A stretch of DNA of 64,000 bases from NCBI GenBank assembly GCA_017407125.1, contig JAFQXE010000007.1:62001-126000 (forward strand), given 5' to 3'. Every line of letters begins with the position of its first letter. The stretch's first letter is position 1. Position numbers and translations under genes: made by a program. The notes under the pieces are model-generated. The model had not been told where the DNA came from and did not search any database. It saw nothing but the letters and a program-made list of their open reading frames with translations. This document shows positions 8,792-16,697 of this stretch, piece after piece. The DNA is from Thermoguttaceae bacterium. Its GTDB lineage: Bacteria; Planctomycetota; Planctomycetia; Pirellulales; Thermoguttaceae.

Positions 8792-9951
8792 TTTATTGTC
8801 TCGCTTTCTTTAATTGCCTGTTCAAGGTCTGATAACAGGTCGTCAACGTGTTCGATTCCAACTGAAAGACGGATAAGCCCGTCGGTAATGCCAACTTTTT
8901 GTCGAATTTCATACGGGATGGATGCGTGAGTCATGGTCGCCGGGTGACAGACCAGACTCTCGATTCCGCCCAAACTTTCAGCAAGAGCAATTAAATGAAG
9001 AGACTTGAAAAACTTTTTAATATCGTAGTTCTCCTTGAGTTCAAAGGAGATAACCGCGCCGCCGTTTTTCGCCTGACGTTTGTTGATTTCGTAGCCCTGC
9101 GCGTCCGGCAAGCCGGGATAATAGACTTTCTTCACCGCCCTGTTTTCTTTAAGACGCGCCGCAATTGTTTCCGCGTTTTGAACGTGACGGTCAAGACGAA
9201 CGGCGAGCGTTTTTATTCCTCTAATGAGCAGAAAAGAATCAAACGGAGCCAAGACGCCGCCGGTGGCGTTTTGAATAAAAGCCAACCGCTCCGCCAGACG
9301 TTCGTCTTTAACGACAACCAGACCGGCAATCAGATCGCTGTGTCCGCCGAGATACTTTGTCGCGCTGTGAACGACAATGTCCGCGCCCAATTCCAGAGGA
9401 CGCTGCAGATAGGGCGTCATGAACGTGTTGTCTACAATAGTTAGAATTCCATGTTTTTTACTCAAAGCAGACGCCCCTGCCAGGTCGGTAACGGTCAGAA
9501 GAGGGTTGGCAGGGCTTTCGATAAGAATCGCCTTGACGTCCGGCGAAAGCGCGCTTTCCAGATTGTCTAAATTGGTCGTATCGACAATCGTGTATTCCAG
9601 CTTAAAGTTTTTGAAAATCTTGTCCAGAATTCGAAAGGTTCCGCCGTAGACGTTGCTGGAAATGACAACCCTGTCTCCAGATTTGAACAGATTCAACACC
9701 GCGGCAATGGCAGCCATTCCAGAGGCGAACGCAAAGCCGTGAGTTCCGCCTTCCAGATCCGCAATCAACGCCTCAACCGCCGCGCGAGTCGGGTTCCCGG
9801 TTCGGGAGTATTCCCAGCCGGTATTCTCGCCCAGTCCGCTCTGTTCGTACGTGGACGTCTGATAAATCGGGACGTTAACCGCGCCTGTCGTTTTGTCGCC
9901 GTAAATGCCGCCTTGAATGAACGCGGACTCGATGTGTTTGTAACTTTTCAT
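8788..9951 (-). CDS. Cystathionine gamma-synthase/gamma-lyase family protein
   Basis: A 387-aa PLP enzyme of the Cys/Met family and first gene of the sulfur operon. Key features are the Y48xR motif (WEYSRTGNPT), Y102 in NVYGGTFR, D174 (IVDNTF) and the PLP lysine K199 in HSATKYLGGHSD. The C-terminal LAESLGGIESLVCHPATMTH is typical. It either makes cystathionine from O-acyl-homoserine and cysteine (MetB) or cleaves cystathionine to cysteine (MccB). Coupling to a beta-synthase-like partner suggests reverse transsulfuration. A structured leader with a terminator hairpin lies upstream (about 9987-10290), suggesting transcription attenuation. Confidence 0.92.
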   Translation of the reverse strand: MKSYKHIESAFIQGGIYGDKTTGAVNVPIYQTSTYEQSGLGENTGWEYSRTGNPTRAAVEALIADLEGGTHGFAFASGMAAIAAVLNLFKSGDRVVISSNVYGGTFRILDKIFKNFKLEYTIVDTTNLDNLESALSPDVKAILIESPANPLLTVTDLAGASALSKKHGILTIVDNTFMTPYLQRPLELGADIVVHSATKYLGGHSDLIAGLVVVKDERLAERLAFIQNATGGVLAPFDSFLLIRGIKTLAVRLDRHVQNAETIAARLKENRAVKKVYYPGLPDAQGYEINKRQAKNGGAVISFELKENYDIKKFFKSLHLIALAESLGGIESLVCHPATMTHASIPYEIRQKVGITDGLIRLSVGIEHVDDLLSDLEQAIKESETIK

Positions 9952-9986
9952 GATTCGTATCGTAAAGGGATTCCCTTGATTGTTAT

Positions 9987-10290
9987 AAAAAATGCCGCCA
10001 TGATGACGCAGTGTCTTTCGACGTCAGTTCAACAATGGCGGCTGCCTGTGTGGAATAAATGGAGGAATATTCTAATACTGCATTTAAGGCGAGGGGATAG
10101 CTCAGGACTTAAAATACTTTGCCCCTAAAGGCGATTGATAAATTTTTAATTAGAAGATTCCGTTAAATAATACAAAACTGCCGCCGATTGCGTTTCAACA
10201 ACACATCAAACAGTAACAGTTTTGAAGCGCAACCATATCAAGACGGCTGCACATCATATAAGCTGTGTAAATGTCAACAGAGGTAAGGAA
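9987..10290 (-). promoter_or_regulatory. Structured 5' leader with attenuator-like terminator of the sulfur operon
   Basis: Read on the minus strand, a terminator lies only 36 nt before the operon's first start codon. GCCGCCAT (10042-10035) pairs with ATGGCGGC (10001-9994), a TGACG/CGTCA inner stem supports it, and a T-run (9993-9987) follows. Upstream, CGGCGGC (10186-10180) could pair with the GCCGCC arm and block the terminator. A further stem lies between TTGCGcTTCAA and TTGAAaCGCAA (about 10191-10240). No minus-strand gene lies before it, so the terminator must act on the operon's own transcript. It does not match the SAM riboswitch consensus I know. The plus strand shows no gene up to 10673. 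Confidence 0.5.
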
Positions 10291-10673
10291 CTGCTTATTC
10301 ATGCTTTTTTAACGGTATAGGCTTTTACGCCTGAAAGGTATTTAGTCTTTCTTATCGACCAAATTATTAAATAACATTATACTTTTTTTGAATCGCCGTC
10401 AATAGCCCCCGAGGAAAGTTTTTAAAAAATTTTCGAAAATTTTAAAAATTCATAATTGTTACGGCGTCCGCCTTGTAATGATTCGTGGAATACAATACAA
10501 TTATAATTAATAGAAGTTGATTCGCGATGTAGTTTGCGTAATAATAAACATTATGCAATGATTTGAAAAAAACGGGACTAATTATTGTTTTATCATTTCT
10601 AACCCAGATCGCGTTAGAGATTCATACAACATTAATATTCCTCTTCATTTTTTATATTTTTTGAGGTGTGACT

Positions 10674-11090
10674 ATGGATTTTATTTTGAGTATAATGTTT
10701 ATTGGCTTCAATTGTTTAATATTATTCGCTTTTTTTGACGATTGTTTAGCTTCATTTAGCGTGTCAGGTTTATTCTATTTATTAATATGGTTCCTTATAT
10801 TTTATTTTGGTTTTCACTCAGATTATACAACTCGTAAGGATTGGCTAGAACCGAATGATACACCGGAAGACAATATTGAATTCGATAAGTATACTATGAT
10901 TAGACCATGGCGTACGCCAATTTGGATTCGTTATTTAATAAGAATCCTTCATATTATCGTGGAGAAATCTACTTTTGTAACAGTATTACTTTTATTTATA
11001 GTACTGTGTGACCGTAGTTTCTTTATAGGCGCTCAAATCGCCTTAAAAGCAGCATTGGAAAATTTCATTTTTACAATGTCGTTTAAATAA
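10674..11090 (+). CDS. Small multi-pass membrane protein, hypothetical
   Basis: About 138 aa. The ATG at 10674 is chosen because TGAGG (10662-10666) is correctly spaced from it; an upstream in-frame GTG at 10668 is too close. Hydrophobic helices are seen at about 3-20, 26-46 and 103-125, separated by a charged loop (TTRKDWLEPNDTPEDNIEFDKY), so two or three membrane spans are likely. Base composition is AT-rich compared with the metabolic genes around it. It ends 8 nt before the next gene, so the two are probably co-transcribed. I recognise no family. Confidence 0.6.
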   Translation: MDFILSIMFIGFNCLILFAFFDDCLASFSVSGLFYLLIWFLIFYFGFHSDYTTRKDWLEPNDTPEDNIEFDKYTMIRPWRTPIWIRYLIRILHIIVEKSTFVTVLLLFIVLCDRSFFIGAQIALKAALENFIFTMSFK

Positions 11091-11098
11091 GCAGGGTT

Positions 11099-11608
11099 AT
11101 GAAAAGAGTAATAATTGGACTTATACTGTTCGTTCTGGTTTTGATTGCGTTGTTATCATGCATCTTTTTTGCAATGATAATATTAGAACCGCGCAGTCGA
11201 GAATACCCCGTCGTCGAAGGCGTCGAAAAAACGCCAATCAAAGAATATTTGACGTTCTCGTTTTCTGAAAACGATGTAATTTCGGCGAAATGCCAATGTC
11301 GATGTCTGACAAACGAGCGGGTTCCAGGCCCCAATGCGTATGCATCCGAAGGGTTCCTTGTTTTTAGCGAGGGGTTTACTATTGATCCCCCGCATTTAAA
11401 AGACGAGTATACAGAAGAAGGAGTCAAAGAGTTTTTGACTGATTCTTACGGAAAAGCGATTCCCATTTTTAATGAAATCAAAATGAATGGAGATGGGGGC
11501 GCCTGGACAGAGATTTCAGATCTCAAGTCCGTTCCATCAGAAAGCGTTTGGGTTTATTATCGCGAATCTGATCGAACGCTTGTATTTAGAATTGTGCATT
11601 TCAATTAA
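11099..11608 (+). CDS. Membrane-anchored hypothetical protein
   Basis: A 169-aa protein with one N-terminal hydrophobic helix (about 4-29, VIIGLILFVLVLIALLSCIF), acting as a membrane anchor or uncleaved signal. An extracytoplasmic domain with a CQCRC cysteine cluster (about residues 65-70) follows. It starts 8 nt after the preceding small membrane protein. The anchored domain has a mixed alpha/beta look (GFLVFSEGF, VWVYYRESDRTLVFRIVHF) but matches no family I know. Confidence 0.65.
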   Translation: MKRVIIGLILFVLVLIALLSCIFFAMIILEPRSREYPVVEGVEKTPIKEYLTFSFSENDVISAKCQCRCLTNERVPGPNAYASEGFLVFSEGFTIDPPHLKDEYTEEGVKEFLTDSYGKAIPIFNEIKMNGDGGAWTEISDLKSVPSESVWVYYRESDRTLVFRIVHFN

Positions 11609-11880
11609 CAGACGCTTTCTCTGCTTTTTTCTACCGCCTATTATTTGTTTGAACATACTGTTTTTCAGTAATTTATTGTTTGTCAACGATTCTCAGGTCA
11701 AAGCATTCTCCGTGTCGCCGGCAGCGACGGATTGAATTTGAAATAAACCGCCGAGATTTAGTCGAATGTAACAAGTTCAGCGCGTCTTTTGCTGGCGATG
11801 TTTATTCGTTCTCTGAAGATGTATATGGCGATGCCTTTCCGATTGCTTGGTGAAATAATCTATTCCTGGTTGAGATAGTC
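11609..11880 (+). other. Gap with a possible decayed gene end
   Basis: No intact gene is visible. One frame (about 11728-11848) reads RRIEFEINRRDLVECNKF... and ends ...DVYGDAFPIAW before a stop; a neighbouring frame reads NDSQVKAFSVSPAATD before a stop. Both have a coding-like feel and could be remnants of a frameshifted paralogue of the preceding gene. This is weak evidence. Confidence 0.2.
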
Positions 11881-12030
11881 TTGAGCAGTTTAGAGCTAAG
11901 TAAAAAAGGGAGTCCACATTTTTGCCCCCATTTGACCCTCAGAAACGCCCCCAGCAGCTTTTCGCAAAATTATGCAGACACAAACGACAATAACTGTTTG
12001 AGCCTTGAAAACACGGGCTTGTTGCAAAAT

Positions 12031-12066
12031 AAAAGAAGCCCCCGCAAAATATTGCAAAGGGGCTTT
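12031..12066 (-). terminator. Terminator of tRNA-CAU
   Basis: On the minus strand AAAGCCCC (12066-12059) pairs with GGGGCTT (12042-12036) around a loop rich in TTGCAATATTTTGC, followed by CTTTT. It begins 3 nt after the tRNA 3' end. Confidence 0.75.
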
Positions 12067-12068
12067 GA

Positions 12069-12141
<73 letters not shown>

Positions 12142-12354
12142 ATATTATTCATATTTCTGGTTATTATAACGACAGAACGAATTCTGTCAAGGAGAGCGAA
12201 AAAATAATTAGGATTCTGAAAAGGTTTCCATCAGGGTTTCCATACAGGGCGGGATGTTTGGTTATTCAGAATTGCAAGACGGCGGGAAGCAGATTCCGCA
12301 AACCCCGGAAATTCAAGGGTTTTTGCAAAACAAAAAAACGTCTTGCTATGGAAA

Positions 12355-12395
12355 GCAAAACGTTCAAGAAATAAAAAAATGGGCGAAACTGGACT
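12355..12395. repeat. Left attachment site (41-bp direct repeat)
   Basis: Identical to 18155-18195. It includes the last 15-16 nt of tRNA-Val (GGGCGAAACTGGACT on this strand) and about 25 nt of AT-rich 3' flank (GTTCAAGAAATAAAAAAAT). Identity stops at 12396 (T here, C at 18196), where the intact tRNA continues only at the right side. Confidence 0.88.
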
Positions 12396-12595
12396 TGTTA
12401 CAAGACGATTTAAGTACCTTAAATTCAAAGGACTTATGCAATTTACTGTTTGAGCAGTTGCAGGAAAAGTTGCAGGGTTGCAGTAAAAAAGAGTTGTTTT
12501 TGGCGTTATTCGATTCTATGGAATCGGACGAACAAGCCGCCGTATTGGAAGCATTGAACAAACGGATACAGAGCGCGGCGACAATATCCCGCTAG
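12396..12595 (+). pseudogene. Detached 3' end of the integrase gene (C-terminal 66 codons)
   Basis: Directly after the left att repeat, an open frame of 66 codons runs to TAG at 12593-12595 (leucine codon at 12395-12397). It has strong coding character (KDLCNLLFEQLQEKLQ, KKELFLALFDSMESDEQAAV). The frame of the att repeat here (QNVQEIKKWAKLD) is identical to the frame in which the integrase crosses the right att repeat. In the excised circle, integrase codon 475 would therefore join directly to this segment, giving a protein of about 541 aa. In the integrated state it lacks a start with a ribosome site, although the frame stays open into host flank back to 12254. A terminator at 12662 fits its role as the true gene end. 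Confidence 0.7.
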
Positions 12596-12661
12596 GATTC
12601 AACAGCCGCCGGTTCCGGGCGGGTTTTGGTTTGACCCGTCTATTTATCGTCGGTAACATTT

Positions 12662-12691
12662 AAGCCCCTAGAACAAGCGCTGGGGGCTTTT
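12662..12691 (+). terminator. Terminator after the detached integrase tail
   Basis: AAGCCCC and GGGGGCTT form a stem around TAGAACAAGCGCT, followed by TTTTA. It lies 66 nt after the stop of the detached integrase tail, where the integrase transcript of the circular form would end. Confidence 0.75.
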
Positions 12692-13218
12692 AATATTATT
12701 AGCTGGGTTGTTTAGCAATACAGAAAAAAATATACCCGCTGGAATTTTGGAGTTTTGGAATTCTGACAGTAAATTTCAGATTCAAAATAACGTTGCAGAA
12801 TCCCTCAAAATCAATTCTATTGACCGTTTTGTTTAAGTGATACAAACAACGGGCTTGCTTCATACTTCCCCGCAGAATCGAAGCTGGGGGCGCTCTTGTT
12901 TATAATACAAGAATTCTTATTCTGTTTTGCATTGAACGTATCGGCGGGCGGGTATACCAATGATGTCGGCGAGTTTTTTGTAGGTTCTTACTCCAAAGAC
13001 CAAACCAAAACTAGCGCCGAAGCCCGTTAAAATAGGCGATTTTACTTATTGATAAATAATACAATACGTTGATTTATTTAATTTTCCGCTGATTTGCGGA
13101 GTTTTGACAAAAAAATTCAAAGGTACTGTAGGGGTTAATATTCCCAACGGCGGAGCCGGAGGGCGTTTTTTCCTTCTTGCGGACTATTAAAACTGCCGTA
13201 ATAATCGGGCGTCTATGG

Positions 13219-13458
13219 TTTTGCGTTTTTGGCATTTTTTGCGTTTTTGGTATTTTTGCGATTTTTTGCCAAATATATCTATACAATAATTTTGCGGGAA
13301 TCCGCATAATATCGCCTGCTTTTTTTGAATATTGCAGAATACATATATTGTCTATATTGTCTATATATACTTTCACTAAATTGTTATATAAATTTTTATC
13401 TCTTTACTATAAAAGGAGTTAGCGAAAATTTTTTGAAAACACACTATATTTTGTGTTT
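13219..13458. other. Iteron-containing AT-rich region, candidate replication origin
   Basis: Three direct repeats with consensus TTTTGCGTTTTTGGYAT start at 13219, 13237 and 13254 (17-18 bp period). A fourth TTTTGCG is fused to the imperfect palindrome TGCGGGAATCCGCA (about 13292). A very AT-rich stretch follows, with the tandem TATTGTCTATATTGTCTATA (about 13346-13367) and inverted arms AAACACA/TGTGTTT (13437-13443, 13452-13458). The region sits upstream of the HTH and primase genes. Iterons beside an AT-rich unwinding zone are typical of plasmid origins; origin function is inferred. The 12692-13218 stretch to its left shows no convincing gene. Confidence 0.5.
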
Positions 13459-13465
13459 GCGTCTA

Positions 13466-13493
13466 TTGTCAGTGGAGTATTTAGGGGTATAAT
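13466..13493 (+). promoter_or_regulatory. Promoter toward the HTH gene
   Basis: TTGTCA (13466-13471), 16-nt spacer, TATAAT (13488-13493). The transcript would begin near 13500 and carry a leader of about 230 nt to the HTH gene at 13730. That leader is antisense to a predicted minus-strand RNA (13613-13528). Confidence 0.6.
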
Positions 13494-13527
13494 TCAGCCA
13501 GTTTACGAAAGAGAATGAAGCGACTGA

Positions 13528-13613
13528 ATAAAAAACCCGCCAATATTCGCAGTATTGACGGGCGATGATTCAGCGCCCTAGCCGGGAGGGCAAAGGGAAA
13601 AACTGAACGGACA
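13528..13613 (-). ncRNA. Predicted antisense small RNA 1 of the integrative element
   Basis: On the minus strand a promoter is formed by TTGACA (13647-13642), 16 nt and TAAAAT (13625-13620). The predicted RNA starts near 13613, contains a small hairpin (GCCC...GGGC) and ends at a strong terminator. In the terminator, CCCGTCAATA (13562-13553) pairs with TATTGGCGGG (13545-13536), followed by TTTTTTATT. It is about 85 nt and has no open reading frame. It is fully antisense to the leader of the plus-strand HTH transcript, a layout used for copy-number or lysogeny control. Confidence 0.5.
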
Positions 13614-13729
13614 CTTAATATTTTAATCTGTTTTTCTGACTTGTCAAGACGGCGCTAAAAAAATTTTTCCGGGAATCTATCTAGGGCGGATTCCTCATTT
13701 AACCGGGCAGAAGCCCAAACTCTACAATT

Positions 13730-13936
13730 ATGAAAGAACTGTTAAACAAACAACAGGCAGCGCAGCTTTTAGGCGTCAGCGTTCGTTCCATCGACAATTT
13801 CCGCCAGAGCGGCAATTTGCCGTTTCATCGTCTCCCCGGTTCCCGGGTTGTGCGATTTGACCGGGCGGAACTTGAGGAATGGGCGACTGGACGCAAAGAC
13901 GGTTCCGGCGACGTTGAGCAAACGCGCCAGCAATAA
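13730..13936 (+). CDS. AlpA/MerR-type helix-turn-helix protein (excisionase-like)
   Basis: A 68-aa DNA-binding protein. Residues 4-53 form a winged HTH of the 'helix-turn-helix domain 17' type: LNKQQAAQLLGVSVRSIDNF, then RLPGSRVVRFDRAELEEWA. The charged C-terminal tail is probably disordered. There is no clear ribosome site before the ATG. Proteins of this size and fold act as excisionases or transcription regulators in integrative elements; here it lies between the origin-like region and the primase gene. The palindromic AGACGG...CCGTCT at about 14004-14035, over the second small-RNA promoter, is a possible operator. Confidence 0.8.
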   Translation: MKELLNKQQAAQLLGVSVRSIDNFRQSGNLPFHRLPGSRVVRFDRAELEEWATGRKDGSGDVEQTRQQ

Positions 13937-13952
13937 ACCGCAGCGCAACGCC

Positions 13953-14007
13953 AAAAAGAAAACCGCCAGAGCGGGGAGCAACGGCGGCGAGTGATTCAGT
14001 TTTAGAC
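13953..14007 (-). ncRNA. Predicted antisense small RNA 2 of the integrative element
   Basis: On the minus strand TTGACA (14041-14036), 16 nt and a perfect TATAAT (14019-14014) make a consensus promoter. The RNA would start near 14007 and end at a terminator (CCGCC at 13987-13983 with GGCGG at 13967-13963, then TTTTCTTTTT). It is about 55 nt and antisense to the gap between the HTH stop and the primase start. It shares a CTGAATCA-C-GCC stretch and the TTGACAAG promoter with small RNA 1, suggesting they are related copies. The promoter overlaps an AGACGG/CCGTCT inverted repeat. Confidence 0.5.
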
Positions 14008-14072
14008 GGTTCTATTATAACGATTCGAGCCGTCTTGTCAAGTGTACTATTTCTATAATAAATAAAAATCAA

Positions 14073-16577
14073 ATGTATAAAACAGCCCAAAAATATATTA
14101 AAGCTGGTTTGTCTGTTCTGCCGGTTCGTAAAAACAAAGCGCCTGCTCTCCCCTCTTGGGAGCCTTACCAGGAACGGCGAGCGTCTGAAAGCGAAATCAA
14201 AAAAATGTTTTCCGGCGCCGGCGTTTTCGGAATTGCCGTTATTTGCGGCGAAATTAGCGGCGGTTTGGAATGTTTGGATTTTGACAGCGGCGGCGCGGTT
14301 TATCCAGACTGGAAAGAGAAAATCCCGCCGGAACTGTTCCGAAAATTGACGGTTGAAAAATCCCCTCACGGAATCCACGTATATTTTCGATCGAACGCAG
14401 TAGAGGGAAACGCGAAATTGGCAAACGCTGAAAATCATTCTGTACTGATTGAAACGCGAGGAACGGGCGGGTATTGTATTTGCGACCCTACGCCGGGCTA
14501 TTCGCTGATTCAAGGTTCAATGTTGGAAATTCAAACCATCACGCCGGAGGAACGGGAAAAGCTGATGGAAGCGGCGCGGGAATTTAACCAGGTTAAAAAA
14601 CAGCGCCCCCCAAAGTCAGCGCCGAAAAGAACGGCGCCTAATCGGGGACAAGATTTTTCCCCCGCTGATTATTTTAGTGATAACGGCGATATTCGGGCGA
14701 TTCTGAAACGTAACGGTTGGACGCCTGACGGAATAGCCACCGATGGGAACGAACGCTGGACGCGCCCCGGAAAAGAGAGCGGAACGAGCGGAACGCTGAA
14801 AGAAAATGAAAACGGCGTTTTACTCTTTTATCCGTTTACCACGTCTACAGAGTTTGAAGCAAACCAGGGCTATAATGCTTTTCAGGTTCTTTCTATTCTG
14901 GAACACGGCGGGAATCAGTCAGACGCAGCGCGGGCGATTCGGGAAAGAATCAAACAAGAACAGCCGTCGGCGGTTCCATTGAAAAAAGACGCCAGCGCCG
15001 GCGTTGAAATGATTGATAACGATTCCGGCGAAATGATGGTTCGCAGGCAAAAAGAATCGTTTCAAGAATTCCCGTTGGAAGTACTCCCGGAAATTACAAG
15101 AGAATTTGTAATCACAGCGGCGGGAGCGCTTAATTGCAACGTTGCAACGGTTGCTTGTTCGTTACTTGTAACAGCCGGAGCAACGATTGGGGCAAGGGTT
15201 AAACTTCGTCTTGGCGGAGCTAAATGGCAGGTTGCGCCGTTTTTGTGGTTAGCAGTTATTGGAGCTTCATCAATGGGAAAATCTCCCTCTTTGAAACAAG
15301 CGCTTGAATTGTTAGGCGACAAAAAACGGCAATTCAAACAAGAATTCAAAGAGCAAATGGACGAGTACAAAAAGCTGGAATCAAAAGCTAAAAAGATTTT
15401 GAGCCGAATCGGAAATTATGAGCTTCAGGCGTTTGAGGCAGAGTGCGATGGCGATTCCGAAAAGGCGCAAGCCTTGCGGGCGCGGGTTGAAAATATGGAA
15501 AAAAACCCTGCCTTGAAATTGCCGAAAAAACCGTTGGAACGAATTCTGGAAGTCAGCGGCGCTTTTACCTTGCCAGGATTGATTGATAAAGCCCAACAAA
15601 ACAAGTTTGGTTTTTTGGTTAGACAGGACGAATTGACTTCCCTTTTCGCAAGCCTTGCCAATTCTAACGAAATCGGCGCTAGTGGCGAATTGCTGATTTT
15701 CAAAGACGGCGGCAGCAGTCAAACAGCGCTGAAAACAGAGGAGTTAAACCGCAGCGCGAATGAGTGCTGGGCGGCAATTCTGGGGGGAATCGTTCCAAAG
15801 AACTTGCGGCGTTACATTCTGGGAAACGAAAAACAAGACGATGGATTTTTGAGCCGTTTTCTTTGTATCTTCCCGCCAATGTTAAACCCTGACGAATTCC
15901 AGCCAGAGCGAGAATTGACCGAAGCCGAAGCCGCGCCAATGAAAAAGGTTCTTGAAGCGTTGGCAGATTTTCAGCCAGAATACATTCCATCGAAGGACGG
16001 GGAACAATTCCCTGTTTCGCGTTCCGTCGTAATGAGCGACGAAGCCAAAACTCTGTTTAATGAGAAACGAAAACAGATTTACGCCGAAAAATTTTATTCC
16101 GTAGACGAAAGCGAAGGTTCCCTGTTTGGAAAAGCCGATGATACGTTGGGGCGTTTGATGTTACTATTACACGCTCTTGACGGCGCGGAAAAATACGTTG
16201 ACGAAGGCGCAGGCGAAAATATTCCTTTCGGGTCTGATAAATATCTGGAAACACACCCTATTTCTGCCGATGTATACAGACGGGCTGAAACGTTGACAGA
16301 TTGGTTCTTGAACGAAACGCGACAAGTTTATAAAATTGCCGGATTCGTTGCAGCCGAAACAGATTTGGATTTTATCGCAGGACGATTGAAAGACCGCGAC
16401 AGCGCGACTACTGCCGAAATTGCCAATTGGAAAAGCTATTGGAAATCGACAGAGGAAGGACGGCAGGAACTGGAACGAATTCTGGTTAGTGGGCTTCACA
16501 AGGGCTTGTGGAGCGTTACGAAAAAAATGAGTGATGGCAATAATAAAATGAGTGAATATTATTCCGCCGTCAAATAG
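14073..16577 (+). CDS. PrimPol-DUF3987 replication protein
   Basis: An 834-aa fusion typical of plasmid and satellite replication proteins. The N-terminal primase-polymerase domain (about 1-170) shows the metal-binding D69xD71 in CLDFD, the SPHGIHVYF motif (97-105) and IETRGTGGY (127-135). A DUF3987 helicase-like ATPase region spans about 330-830, with Walker A GASSMGKS (396-403). The protein would prime and drive replication of the element at the adjacent iteron region. A TATAAT (14054-14059) lies only 14 nt before the ATG, so the message may be almost leaderless. The coding end is 119 nt before the integrase promoter's -35. No frameshift or missing catalytic residue is apparent. Confidence 0.88.
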   Translation: MYKTAQKYIKAGLSVLPVRKNKAPALPSWEPYQERRASESEIKKMFSGAGVFGIAVICGEISGGLECLDFDSGGAVYPDWKEKIPPELFRKLTVEKSPHGIHVYFRSNAVEGNAKLANAENHSVLIETRGTGGYCICDPTPGYSLIQGSMLEIQTITPEEREKLMEAAREFNQVKKQRPPKSAPKRTAPNRGQDFSPADYFSDNGDIRAILKRNGWTPDGIATDGNERWTRPGKESGTSGTLKENENGVLLFYPFTTSTEFEANQGYNAFQVLSILEHGGNQSDAARAIRERIKQEQPSAVPLKKDASAGVEMIDNDSGEMMVRRQKESFQEFPLEVLPEITREFVITAAGALNCNVATVACSLLVTAGATIGARVKLRLGGAKWQVAPFLWLAVIGASSMGKSPSLKQALELLGDKKRQFKQEFKEQMDEYKKLESKAKKILSRIGNYELQAFEAECDGDSEKAQALRARVENMEKNPALKLPKKPLERILEVSGAFTLPGLIDKAQQNKFGFLVRQDELTSLFASLANSNEIGASGELLIFKDGGSSQTALKTEELNRSANECWAAILGGIVPKNLRRYILGNEKQDDGFLSRFLCIFPPMLNPDEFQPERELTEAEAAPMKKVLEALADFQPEYIPSKDGEQFPVSRSVVMSDEAKTLFNEKRKQIYAEKFYSVDESEGSLFGKADDTLGRLMLLLHALDGAEKYVDEGAGENIPFGSDKYLETHPISADVYRRAETLTDWFLNETRQVYKIAGFVAAETDLDFIAGRLKDRDSATTAEIANWKSYWKSTEEGRQELERILVSGLHKGLWSVTKKMSDGNNKMSEYYSAVK

Positions 16578-16697
16578 ACTGGTTCCAGGTTTTGGTTTTT
16601 GTCCCTTCCAATATGGCGGGGGCAAAATTCCAAAATTCCAGAATTCCAGATACCATAATTTTTTTGAAAAATTTTTCTTGTTACACGTTGCAAGCCC

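Noticed and set aside
12692..13040. A frame reading NVSAGGYTNDVGEFFVGSYS ending near 13030 in the integrative element
   Set aside because: Some stretches look protein-like, but there is no usable start codon or ribosome site and the frame is short; it may be a remnant.
13074..13376. A 100-codon minus-strand frame over the iteron region
   Set aside because: Its IPKTQKMPKTQ repeats are simply the translated iterons; it has no ribosome site and no family.
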